Source of the DNA: UBA11222 sp030652895
GTDB lineage: Bacteria; Pseudomonadota; Alphaproteobacteria; UBA11222
Assembly (NCBI GenBank): GCA_038318895.1
Contig: JBBQCS010000043.1
Location: 1-24,819 of the forward strand
Length of the DNA: 24,819 nt
Direction: 5' to 3'
Part shown: positions 8,101 to 14,780 of the stretch, in pieces
Numbering within the stretch: position 1 is the stretch's first letter
How the letters are laid out: every line of letters starts with the position of its first letter
Program-made: the position numbers and the translations under genes
Notes under the pieces: model-generated
The model's input: only the letters and a program-made list of their open reading frames with translations
What the model was told of the DNA's origin: nothing
The model's database searches: none

Positions 8101-9195
8101 TCAGGCGGCCAGCCAGCCCTGTGCAATGGCGGCTTCGTTGCGCAAAATATCCGGTGTGCCAAGCAGCGCGCGATTGACGCTGACGCGCTTGTACCAGTAA
8201 TGCAGTCCCATCAGGTCGGTAAAGCCCATACCGCCGTGCACTTCGGTCGCGGTGCGTTTGATGAATTTACCCGCCTCATCGATGCCGGACTTGGCAAGCA
8301 GAATATTGATCAGCGCTTCGTCCGGCATTTCGTCATAGGCGTAGGCCGCGTACCATAGAAGGGAGCGAAACGGTTCAAGTTCAGTGATCATTTCGGCGCA
8401 CATATGTTTGACCGCCTGGTAGGAGGCGATGGCGCGCTCAAACTGCTTGCGCTCTTTGGCATATTCGACGGCCTTGTAGATCATGACTTCCGCAGCGCCA
8501 AGGGTGTCGGCGGCCAGCGCCAGACGTCCGGCCATAATGGTCTTTTTGATCGCTTCGGACGCCTTGCCCTTGCCCCCAAGCAGATCGGCCTTGACGCCCT
8601 CAAGTTTCACTTCGCAATGCATGCGCGTGTAATCGATCGTCGTCAGTTGTGTCACTGTCACGCCTGGCGCAGTGCGCGGCACAATGGCCATATTGTCCGG
8701 CCCTGCGGCGATCAGGTAAACGTCCGCCGGTCCGCCATCAATGACGAACATTGTATTGCCGTTGAGCGTATCGCCGGAAAGCGAAACTCCTTTACTGTCG
8801 CGTGTACTGATGATCTCGGTCACGCCAACGCCAAATTTCGTTTCGCCGGCGGCGATTTGGGGCAGCCACTCTTCTTTTTGCGCTTCGGTGCCACCGGTCA
8901 GCAGCGCTACCGGCGCCATGATCGCACTACCGGTAAACGGCACAGGCGTAACTGTGCGGCCAAGCGACTCCAGAATGACAAGGGCGTCGAGCATTTTGAA
9001 ACCCGCGCCGCCATATTGCTCCGGTATCAGCACGCCGGTCGCCGCTAATTCGACGAGACCATTCCAGATATCTGCATTACAGCCGGTTTTGGTATTGGCG
9101 AATTCCCGGATACGCTCCAGCGGCAACTTGTTTTCTGTGAAACGGCGGAAAGAGTTTTCCAGCAGTTTCTGGTCATCTGACAATCCGAATTCCAT
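8101..9195 (-). CDS. Acyl-CoA dehydrogenase (short partner of a tandem pair)
   Basis: A 364-residue acyl-CoA dehydrogenase-fold flavoprotein. N-terminal MEFGLSDDQKLLENSFRRF is the usual helical start. ELAATGVLIPEQYGGAGF, the ALVILESLGR segment and the C-terminal TATEVHGGMGFTDLMGLHYWYKR (the GGxGF flavin/substrate region) confirm the family. The middle domain is divergent: the usual FAD-loop block of the WCxxxTEPxAGSD type is not recognisable here, while the neighbouring gene has it. The ATG overlaps the stop of the upstream dehydrogenase as TAATG. Tandem genes with one canonical and one divergent member are typical of heteromeric alpha2beta2 acyl-CoA dehydrogenases such as ChsE1-ChsE2 in steroid side-chain breakdown. 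That stoichiometry is an inference. Confidence 0.9.
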   Translation of the reverse strand: MEFGLSDDQKLLENSFRRFTENKLPLERIREFANTKTGCNADIWNGLVELAATGVLIPEQYGGAGFKMLDALVILESLGRTVTPVPFTGSAIMAPVALLTGGTEAQKEEWLPQIAAGETKFGVGVTEIISTRDSKGVSLSGDTLNGNTMFVIDGGPADVYLIAAGPDNMAIVPRTAPGVTVTQLTTIDYTRMHCEVKLEGVKADLLGGKGKASEAIKKTIMAGRLALAADTLGAAEVMIYKAVEYAKERKQFERAIASYQAVKHMCAEMITELEPFRSLLWYAAYAYDEMPDEALINILLAKSGIDEAGKFIKRTATEVHGGMGFTDLMGLHYWYKRVSVNRALLGTPDILRNEAAIAQGWLAA

Positions 9196-10394
9196 TATTT
9201 TGTCTCCGCCAGCTTTGGCTCACGGGGCATGCCAAGCCCGCGTTCGCTAATGATATTTTTCTGAATTTGCGATGTGCCGCCACCGATGATCAGGCCAAGA
9301 TCAAACATGTTGCGCCATTGCCAGGAGCCATGGCTGCGTACATGCGGGCTTCCCATATAAAGCTGTCCCAACTCGCCCAACGCCTCAAGTGCGATGTCCG
9401 ACAATTCGCGGGCCAACGTCGTGCCGTAATATTTAACAATCAGACGTGACACGCCGGGTTCTTCGTTTTTCAGTGTATGGCTCAATAGACGCAGGGAGTG
9501 GAATTTCAGTGCCTCGGTCTTGGCCTGGGCGGCGATCAGCCGGTCTCGGTACATATCGTGTTCGATGAGTCGTTTACCGTCGAGTTTTTCATTCTGCAAA
9601 ATTTTCAGAATGCTCTCGATGCGCGATAGCATTTGCCCCGGATCGCCCAGCATGCCGCGTTCATGTTTGAGGGTCGTGTTGGCGACCTTCCAGCCTTCAC
9701 CGCGCTTGCCGACGACATTTTCCACCGGCACTTTCACATCCGTCAGGAAGGTTTCATTGAACTCGGCGGCGCCGGTCATGGTGACCAGCGGGCGCACTTC
9801 AATGCCCGGTGTCTTCATATCCATCATAATATAGGAAATGCCCTCATGTTTGGGCTTGTCGGGCTCGGTGCGCACCAGAATGAAGCACATATCGGCAAAA
9901 TGCGCACCGCTGGTCCAGATTTTCTGGCCATTAATGATAAAGTGGTCGTCCTCTACGCGGGCATTGGTGCGCAAGCTGGCCAGGTCACTACCCGCGCCCG
10001 GTTCGGAATATCCCTGGCACCAGTGGATTTCCCCATAAATGGTGGGGCGGATATATTTCTCGCGCTGTTCCTCGTTGCCATTTTCCAGCAACGTTGGCAC
10101 CAGCATGCCGATACCCTGGCCGCTGAGGCCGGAATTGACGTTCGCCTTGGTGAACTCTTCCTGAATAATAACGGTTTTCAGTATGTCCGGTTCGGCGCCA
10201 TAGCCGCCATATTTTTTCGGGATGGTGCGGCAGGTATAGCCATTTTCGATCAGTAATTTCTGCCAGTCCTGCTCCAGCGCCTCGGGGTGCTTCATACCCA
10301 TGCCTGCCGGCGGCGCCTTATGCTGGTTCTTTTCAATAAAAGCACGTAATTCTGCACGAAAATCTTCATATTCCGGGCCGTAGCTGAGATCCAT
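9195..10394 (-). CDS. Acyl-CoA dehydrogenase (canonical partner)
   Basis: A 399-residue FAD-dependent acyl-CoA dehydrogenase that introduces an alpha-beta double bond into a CoA thioester. MDLSYGPEYEDFRAELRAF starts the helical domain. WCQGYSEPGAGSDLASLRT is the FAD-binding signature of the middle domain, followed by NGQKIWTSGAHFADM. LGELGQLYMGSPHVRSHGSWQWRNMFDLGLIIGGGTSQIQKNIISERGLGMPR is the C-terminal flavin-contact region. I begin at ATG 10394 because AGGGAG stands 9 bases before it; a frame extension of 7 codons lacks support. It is the first gene of the minus-strand run. Its stop overlaps the next dehydrogenase start, so the two are probably made together as a complex. Confidence 0.93.
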   Translation of the reverse strand: MDLSYGPEYEDFRAELRAFIEKNQHKAPPAGMGMKHPEALEQDWQKLLIENGYTCRTIPKKYGGYGAEPDILKTVIIQEEFTKANVNSGLSGQGIGMLVPTLLENGNEEQREKYIRPTIYGEIHWCQGYSEPGAGSDLASLRTNARVEDDHFIINGQKIWTSGAHFADMCFILVRTEPDKPKHEGISYIMMDMKTPGIEVRPLVTMTGAAEFNETFLTDVKVPVENVVGKRGEGWKVANTTLKHERGMLGDPGQMLSRIESILKILQNEKLDGKRLIEHDMYRDRLIAAQAKTEALKFHSLRLLSHTLKNEEPGVSRLIVKYYGTTLARELSDIALEALGELGQLYMGSPHVRSHGSWQWRNMFDLGLIIGGGTSQIQKNIISERGLGMPREPKLAETK

Positions 10395-10744
10395 CGGAGC
10401 TTTCTCCCTGTTCAAAAATCCTTGATCATAGTTTTAGCACGAAGCGGGGGAGGAGGGGCAACAGACTTTCGGGGGGTAGCACTAAAAAACTGTTTCTTTT
10501 GCGCGTCTCTGCCGGTGGGAAGCCGGGATGTCGAAGCACCCATGTTACGATTTTCACTTTATGTAACTATTTTCGGATGGCGGCGAATATCGTTCTACAG
10601 CCCGGTTGCGGGGAATGACTGGATCCGCCGCCTTCTTTTGGAAGCGGTAAGGGATGGCTATACCGGTTACAGCGTTCCGGAGGTCGTCTTTGACGGGATA
10701 TATGTCAGTATCAGGGGGCGTCTTTTGAGCTTGGAGGTATGAAA
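10395..10744. other. 350-base divergent intergenic region with a doubtful small open frame
   Basis: This stretch separates the minus-strand acyl-CoA dehydrogenase run from the plus-strand DoxX-like gene and must hold regulatory DNA for at least one of them. A plus-strand frame (10422-10742, or 10542-10742 from an internal ATG) is open and its stop overlaps ATG 10739 as ATGA. Its translation has no recognisable motif, and no good ribosome binding site precedes either start. I therefore do not call it a gene, though a small leader protein cannot be excluded. I found no convincing sigma-70 promoter pair or operator in either direction. Confidence 0.4.
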
Positions 10745-11149
10745 ATGAGCGATGAGAAAAACAGAATCGAATGGGCGCTGCTATTTTTACGTCTAAGCGT
10801 CTTTCTGGTAATGTTTGTGTGGACGGTTGATAAATTCATAGATCCGGGGCACGCCTCCAAGGTCTATGAACATTTCTATTTTCTGGGAGGATTTGGTCCG
10901 ACACTGATTATTATGATCGGTATTGCCGAGGCTTTTCTTATCCTGGCGTTTGTAGCGGGTATCGCAAAAAAATGGACCTATGGCGCCGTAACGGTTCTGC
11001 ATGCGGTGTCCACGCTGTCGGCATGGAAAATGTATACGGTTACAATCAATCTGCTGTTCTTCGCGGCTTGGCCGATGCTGGCTGCGTGCGTTGCGCTTTA
11101 TCTTCTGCGGGACCTCGATAATAAGTTCACGCTGGCCCAGCCGGATTAA
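10745..11149 (+). CDS. Small DoxX-like four-helix membrane protein, function unknown
   Basis: A 134-residue hydrophobic protein with about four membrane segments. They lie at roughly residues 9-27 (ALLFLRLSVFLVMFVWTVD), 49-71 (GPTLIIMIGIAEAFLILAF), 75-95 and 101-123 (LLFFAAWPMLAACVALYLL). The N-terminal LRLSVFLVMFVWTVDKFIDP, with a charged residue after the first helix, resembles DoxX/DoxD-type proteins, but the match is loose. I prefer ATG 10745 over ATG 10739 because GGAGG (10733-10737) is then spaced 7 bases. It stands alone on the plus strand just before the accessory island, and no partner gene suggests a role. A GC-rich hairpin follows its stop. Confidence 0.7.
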   Translation: MSDEKNRIEWALLFLRLSVFLVMFVWTVDKFIDPGHASKVYEHFYFLGGFGPTLIIMIGIAEAFLILAFVAGIAKKWTYGAVTVLHAVSTLSAWKMYTVTINLLFFAAWPMLAACVALYLLRDLDNKFTLAQPD

Positions 11150-11164
11150 GAGAAAGCAGATTTA

Positions 11165-11182
11165 GGCGGCTCGCCGCCGTTT
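11165..11182 (+). terminator. Possible weak terminator hairpin after the DoxX-like gene
   Basis: GGCGG-CTCG-CCGCC forms a short GC-rich hairpin 15 bases after the stop codon, followed only by GTTT rather than a full T-run. It is in the right place for a terminator, but the tail is weak. Confidence 0.3.
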
Positions 11183-11389
11183 GGCCTTAACCACGCACCT
11201 AAATATCAGCGTCGTGCGGGCAATGTTCCATTTAGCTTCAGTCACCACGTGCGGGTACTAATATCCGGTAGACTTTGACGAAAGCTTTCGAACCGTCGAT
11301 TTTTGATCTCGTATCAAGACGCACGAGAACAAGAATATCGCCCGAAAAGAAGGTGGTGCACCTCGAAGGAGAAACTTCGAACACTCTTT

Positions 11390-11560
11390 TCGAGACATTG
11401 CAGGACGCGCATGGCGAATAATCTCAACCAACTTGCCCGGGCCGCAAATAGCGGGTCTTTGCCGGTGATACCGGATACTGAAGCACCGTTGTGCGCTGCC
11501 TGCCAGGACATATCGGCCATAAAGAAGACGCTGATGCGCGGGCCCGGCATCCATGCGTAA
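11390..11560 (+). pseudogene. MobC-type plasmid mobilisation protein, C-terminal remnant
   Basis: In the plus-strand frame, RTRMANNLNQLARAANSG, then LP and a C-terminal helix ending DISAIKKTLM, match the C-terminal half of MobC-family relaxosome accessory proteins, whose hallmark is the NNLNQLAR motif. MobC helps the relaxase open plasmid DNA at oriT. The frame continues upstream to about 11303 with no ATG and with sequence that no longer looks like MobC, and no relaxase gene follows. This is therefore a broken remnant. Its last codons coincide with the start of the IS3 orfA fragment read on the other strand, so an insertion or recombination probably trimmed it. Confidence 0.7.
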
Positions 11561-11714
11561 AGCGAATGTGTGCCGAGCCCCAGACGCTTGGAAACATCTG
11601 CAACCGAATAACCGCGTTCGGTAATCTGCTTAATCGCATCCAGCTTGAGCTCTTCGGTGAAATTGCCCTTGCTCATGATGATCTCCTTGCCTCAGTTTTA
11701 GGGGACAAGGTGTC
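11548..11714 (-). mobile_element. IS3-family insertion sequence end with truncated orfA
   Basis: From ATG 11676, minus strand, the first 43 residues (MSKGNFTEELKLDAIKQITE, then RGYSVADVSKRLGLGTHSLYAW) match the helix-turn-helix N-terminus of IS3-family OrfA transposase subunits. An AGGAGATC ribosome binding site lies just before the start. After residue 43 the frame continues only through unrelated MobC antisense sequence, so the element is cut there and the rest of orfA and all of orfB are missing. The bases upstream of the ATG (to about 11714, with CCCCTAAAACTGAG) look like a terminal-repeat region of such elements, but I cannot fix the exact tip. Confidence 0.75.
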
Positions 11715-11737
11715 TGCAAATCTAGGGGCTATTCACA

Positions 11738-11763
11738 GTTTAGATTTTGTGATAAATCTAAAC
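11738..11763. promoter_or_regulatory. Palindromic operator before the TetR gene
   Basis: GTTTAGATTT-TGTGAT-AAATCTAAAC is a perfect inverted repeat with 10-base arms and a 6-base spacer, ending 19 bases before the TetR ATG. The core TTTAGATT-N8-AATCTAAA recurs before the hydrolase gene at 12581-12604, so it is very likely the binding site of the adjacent TetR-type repressor, giving autoregulation. A further half-site-like AAATCTA lies just upstream at 11718-11724. Confidence 0.75.
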
Positions 11764-11782
11764 TTAAAACTGAAAGATCCAG

Positions 11783-12340
11783 ATGCGCGTTGCCAAGGAA
11801 ATTGTCCAGAAGAACCGCGAGACCGTGGTGAAAACTGCTTCACGGTTGTTTCGCAAACATGGCTATGAAGGCATCGGGATAGCACCCTTGATGAAAGAAG
11901 CCGGATTGACCAACGGGGCCTTCTACAAACAATTCGATAGCAAGGAGGCGCTCGTTCTCGAAGCCACTGAGCAAGCTCTGGTCGAAGGCAGAGAGGCGTG
12001 GAAGGACACATTAGAGAGCGCCGACGGGGACCTAATAAAGACTTTTAAGACATGGTATCTGTCCCAAGATCACATCACGCGTCGCGATCTTGGATGCAGT
12101 TTTTCAGCGTTGGCGCATGAAGCACCACGACACGGCGCGGACATGCAAACGCTTTTTGCTAAGGCTATTGAACAGTATCTCTCCTTGCTGGACAGTTACG
12201 AACTCATGGATCGTGATGAAGCCTTACGAATGTTCTGTAGCCTTGTGGGTGGCCTGACATTGGCGCGCGCGGTTGGTAATACTCAACTGCAAGCGGACAT
12301 CGTAAACGCCCTGATACAAGATCCTGTCTCGAACCAGTGA
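11783..12340 (+). CDS. TetR/AcrR-family transcriptional regulator
   Basis: A 185-residue one-component regulator. The N-terminal DNA-binding domain is clear: KNRETVVKTASRLFRKHGYEGIGIAPLMKEAGLTNGAFYKQFDSKEALV, with the helix-turn-helix at about residues 29-48 and the usual GAFYKQF recognition helix. The C-terminal part (about 60-185) is the ligand-binding, dimerising helical domain and resembles the AcrR/NemR-like group that senses small organic molecules. A perfect palindrome lies 19 bases before its start and a matching one precedes the downstream hydrolase gene. The simplest reading is a repressor of itself and of the hydrolase-NmrA genes, released by their substrate. It is intact although it stands beside IS and mob debris. 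Confidence 0.9.
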   Translation: MRVAKEIVQKNRETVVKTASRLFRKHGYEGIGIAPLMKEAGLTNGAFYKQFDSKEALVLEATEQALVEGREAWKDTLESADGDLIKTFKTWYLSQDHITRRDLGCSFSALAHEAPRHGADMQTLFAKAIEQYLSLLDSYELMDRDEALRMFCSLVGGLTLARAVGNTQLQADIVNALIQDPVSNQ

Positions 12341-12635
12341 CGCGCCGTTAGCGGTTTGGTTATCACAAAGATCAAAAATCGTGCCCGGTTTTTTACGATC
12401 TTTAGGTAAAGCAGTTCGCTTCAATGGCACTGATGTGGTGGCACGGGCTAAGGCCCGCTCACTAAGATTCGATCACACTTTCCCAAGATTTAAAACGAGG
12501 CTGCGCTAGAGATCCGCTCTAAAACATCCAGCTTTCCTACTGATTTCCCCTGAATTTTACCAAGTGAATATTTTCGCTTGTATAGATTATGACTGTAATC
12601 TAAAAGAGGGGGGTTCAATCTTTTGAGGCAAAACA
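12341..12635. other. Intergenic region before the hydrolase gene
   Basis: 295 bases without a convincing gene. It holds the second copy of the TetR-type operator at its end, a ribosome binding site (GAGG at 12624-12627), and two weak hairpins: CGGGC-TAAG-GCCCG near 12450 and an AT-rich one near 12370-12405 (AAAGATC...GATCTTT) that could end the TetR transcript. Confidence 0.5.
12581..12604. promoter_or_regulatory. Second copy of the TetR-type operator, before the hydrolase gene
   Basis: TATAGATT-N8-AATCTAAA matches the palindrome before the TetR gene at 15 of 16 arm bases with the same N8 spacing. A TATAGAT that could be a -10 element lies within it, so binding would block transcription of the hydrolase gene, whose ATG is 31 bases further on. 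Confidence 0.7.
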
Positions 12636-13637
12636 ATGCACCCTTCATATCCGCTCAATGCACTTTCATTCACAGGAATCCGGAACGGAAAATCACAGCG
12701 AACATTTTTCACTCGTCTAATTTCGGGAACTGCAGCAAAGACGCTCTTGGCCGCAACAACCGGGCTGATGATGGGCGTTCAAGCACAGGCTGGCGACCTG
12801 GCGGAATTTGAAGAGAGCGTTTCGCATCACACCGTGGCGACATCGGGCGCGGAAATCCACTATGCGCAAAAAGGCAGCGGCGAGACCGTGTTGTTTATTC
12901 ACGGATTTCCCGACCATTGGTTGACTTGGTGGCACCAAATGGAAGGCCTGTCTTCGGATCACCGCGTCGCGGCGATGGACATGCGCGGATTTAATCTAAG
13001 TGACCAACCCACCGCACCTGAGGCATACGAGATTACCAAATTGATAGCTGATGTTGATGCGGTCATCCAAGACCTTGGCGGCGGCCCAGTGACATTGGTC
13101 GGCCACGATTGGGGCGGTTTCGTCGCTTGGAACGTAGCAATGCAGCGCCCCGATCTTGTCACCCGCCTTGCAATCGTCAACATCCCGCATCCGTGGGCTT
13201 TGGCACAGGCCCTCTCGAGCGATCCCGCCCAGGCCGAGGCGAGCCAATATGTTGATTTTTTCCGTAGCCCGGCCGCCGTCAAGGCAATCACCCGCGAGCA
13301 AGTCAGCGCTTGGGTAACCGATCCAGATTTCGCTATCCGCCATGATCAAGCGATGGAACGGTCGAATCTAGATGCGATGTTGAATTACTACCGGGTACTT
13401 TATCCGCAACGCCCCTACAGCCCCTACGAGACACCCGCGCTGAAAATAACAGCGCCGACACTTGTCGCCTTCGGAATGCAGGATCCGTACTTGCTCGTGT
13501 CTGGGCTTAATAGCACTTGGGACTATGTCGATGCGCCGGTGACGCTTTCAGTTTGGCCCGACGCTGGACATTTTGCACAGCACGATCAGCCCGAACGGCT
13601 CACCCGTGTTTTGCGTGATTGGATCGCTGCCAACTAA
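12636..13637 (+). CDS. Exported alpha/beta hydrolase, epoxide-hydrolase-like
   Basis: A 333-residue alpha/beta hydrolase. Motifs: HGFPDHW (89-95, oxyanion HGxP), GHDWGG with D158 as nucleophile (the aspartate type used by epoxide hydrolases and haloalkane dehalogenases), MQDPYL giving acid D283, and AGHFAQHDQPE giving H312. Tyrosines in the lid (LNYYRVLYP, about 249-257) fit the epoxide hydrolase pattern, so I favour that over a dehalogenase. About 52 residues precede the catalytic domain: basic residues, then LLAATTGLMMGVQAQAG, which looks like a signal peptide with an AQA cleavage site, so the enzyme is probably periplasmic. A GAGG lies 8 bases before the ATG. It follows the shared operator and precedes the NmrA-like gene by 42 bases. 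Confidence 0.85.
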   Translation: MHPSYPLNALSFTGIRNGKSQRTFFTRLISGTAAKTLLAATTGLMMGVQAQAGDLAEFEESVSHHTVATSGAEIHYAQKGSGETVLFIHGFPDHWLTWWHQMEGLSSDHRVAAMDMRGFNLSDQPTAPEAYEITKLIADVDAVIQDLGGGPVTLVGHDWGGFVAWNVAMQRPDLVTRLAIVNIPHPWALAQALSSDPAQAEASQYVDFFRSPAAVKAITREQVSAWVTDPDFAIRHDQAMERSNLDAMLNYYRVLYPQRPYSPYETPALKITAPTLVAFGMQDPYLLVSGLNSTWDYVDAPVTLSVWPDAGHFAQHDQPERLTRVLRDWIAAN

Positions 13638-13679
13638 GCCGAAGATCAACAGTTTTACTCTTAAGAAAGGAGTTCCCAA

Positions 13680-14609
13680 ATGGGCAAGCACAGAATTCTG
13701 ATCACCGGCGCGACCGGTGTCACAGGTGGCCATGCTATACGGCAACTGGCAAAAACGAATTTTCATCTGCGCGCCTTAGTGCACCGAATGGACGAGCGAA
13801 GCGAAGCGCTTGAAAAAATGGGTGTCGAAATTTTCATCGGTGACATTGGTAATTTTAACGATGTTCGCACTGCGTTGACCGATGTCGATAGAGCCTATTT
13901 CGTCTACCCTATTCGGCCGGGGCTAGTGGAGGCAACTGTTCAATTCGGACAGGCGGCGCTTGAAGCAGGCGTCGGCTATATCGTCAACATGTCGCAGATT
14001 TCCGCGCGGCCCGATGCCACCAGCAAGGCGGCCTTCGCTCACTGGCTTTCCGAGCGGGTTTTGGATCGCACCGGCATCAAAGTTACCCATCTTCGCCCAA
14101 CCTTTTTTGCGGAGTGGATGACACGGACGGCACCGATGCTGGCACGCGGCAACGTAGTTTACTTGCCCTTTGGAGGCGGACAGCATGCGGCGATAACTGG
14201 CACGGATCAAGGCGGTGTGATTGCCGCATTGCTGGCCAACCCTGAAGCGCACGCAGGAAATACCTACACATTAGTTGGCGCTCAAGAGTCAACTCCAAGC
14301 GAAATGGTTGCAAAGTTGGGGCAAGCTATCGGTAAGGATTTGACATATCAGCAAATTCCCGCATCTGCGTTTTGTGATCCGATCAAACAGCAAATTCGCG
14401 ACCAGAACCCAGATCGAAGTGAAGCAGAATTAGCTACGCCGCTGGCCGATATTAATTTTCTTGCTCAGCATTTGACTGAAGTCGCCAAAGACTATTCAGA
14501 AGGCAAGTTTGCTGGATTGAACACTTCAGTTGCAGATATTACCGGTAGGCCTGCGCAGACGCTTGAGATGTTTTTTCAGGAAAATAGGGCCGTGTTTGAA
14601 TTCGAATAA
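13680..14609 (+). CDS. NmrA-like NAD(P)-binding Rossmann-fold protein
   Basis: A 309-residue atypical short-chain-dehydrogenase-like protein of the NmrA/HSCARG/quinone-reductase type. The N-terminal ILITGATGVTGGHAIRQL gives the GxxGxxG nucleotide-binding loop (residues 10-16). LRALVHRM supplies the basic residues expected for NADP(H) preference, and IFIGDIGNFNDVRTAL and VNMSQISARP follow the family order. No YxxxK catalytic pair is evident, as is usual for NmrA-like proteins, which are either redox sensors or reductases. A strong AAGGAG stands before the ATG. It is 42 bases behind the hydrolase gene, so the two are probably one operon under the upstream operator. Substrate unknown. Confidence 0.87.
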   Translation: MGKHRILITGATGVTGGHAIRQLAKTNFHLRALVHRMDERSEALEKMGVEIFIGDIGNFNDVRTALTDVDRAYFVYPIRPGLVEATVQFGQAALEAGVGYIVNMSQISARPDATSKAAFAHWLSERVLDRTGIKVTHLRPTFFAEWMTRTAPMLARGNVVYLPFGGGQHAAITGTDQGGVIAALLANPEAHAGNTYTLVGAQESTPSEMVAKLGQAIGKDLTYQQIPASAFCDPIKQQIRDQNPDRSEAELATPLADINFLAQHLTEVAKDYSEGKFAGLNTSVADITGRPAQTLEMFFQENRAVFEFE

Positions 14610-14780
14610 CTGCTCCGTTCAGACATCGAGCGCGGAGGGTGACCAGGCATTCAGTCCAGAAATAATAGTGGCCACTATTCATAATTTTAGGCACCCCATC
14701 TGGCTGGGTATATTTTCTGATCTTATTAGAAAGTAGAGTCCCCCTCCGAACCGCTAACTCCCGGTAGAGAAAAATCCAAA
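14610..14780 (+). promoter_or_regulatory. Intergenic region with a perfect 16-base palindrome
   Basis: The 171 bases between the NmrA-like gene and the MFS gene contain AATAGTGGCCACTATT at 14664-14679, a perfect palindrome with no spacer. It is about 100 bases before the transporter start and could be an operator, although no regulator is known to bind it and it does not resemble the TTTAGATT operator. No clear terminator or promoter was recognised. Confidence 0.35.

Noticed and set aside
11303..11560. An intact 85-codon gene starting at a TTG
   Set aside because: Only the C-terminal half resembles MobC, there is no ribosome binding site at the TTG, and the partner relaxase is missing, so I treat it as a remnant.
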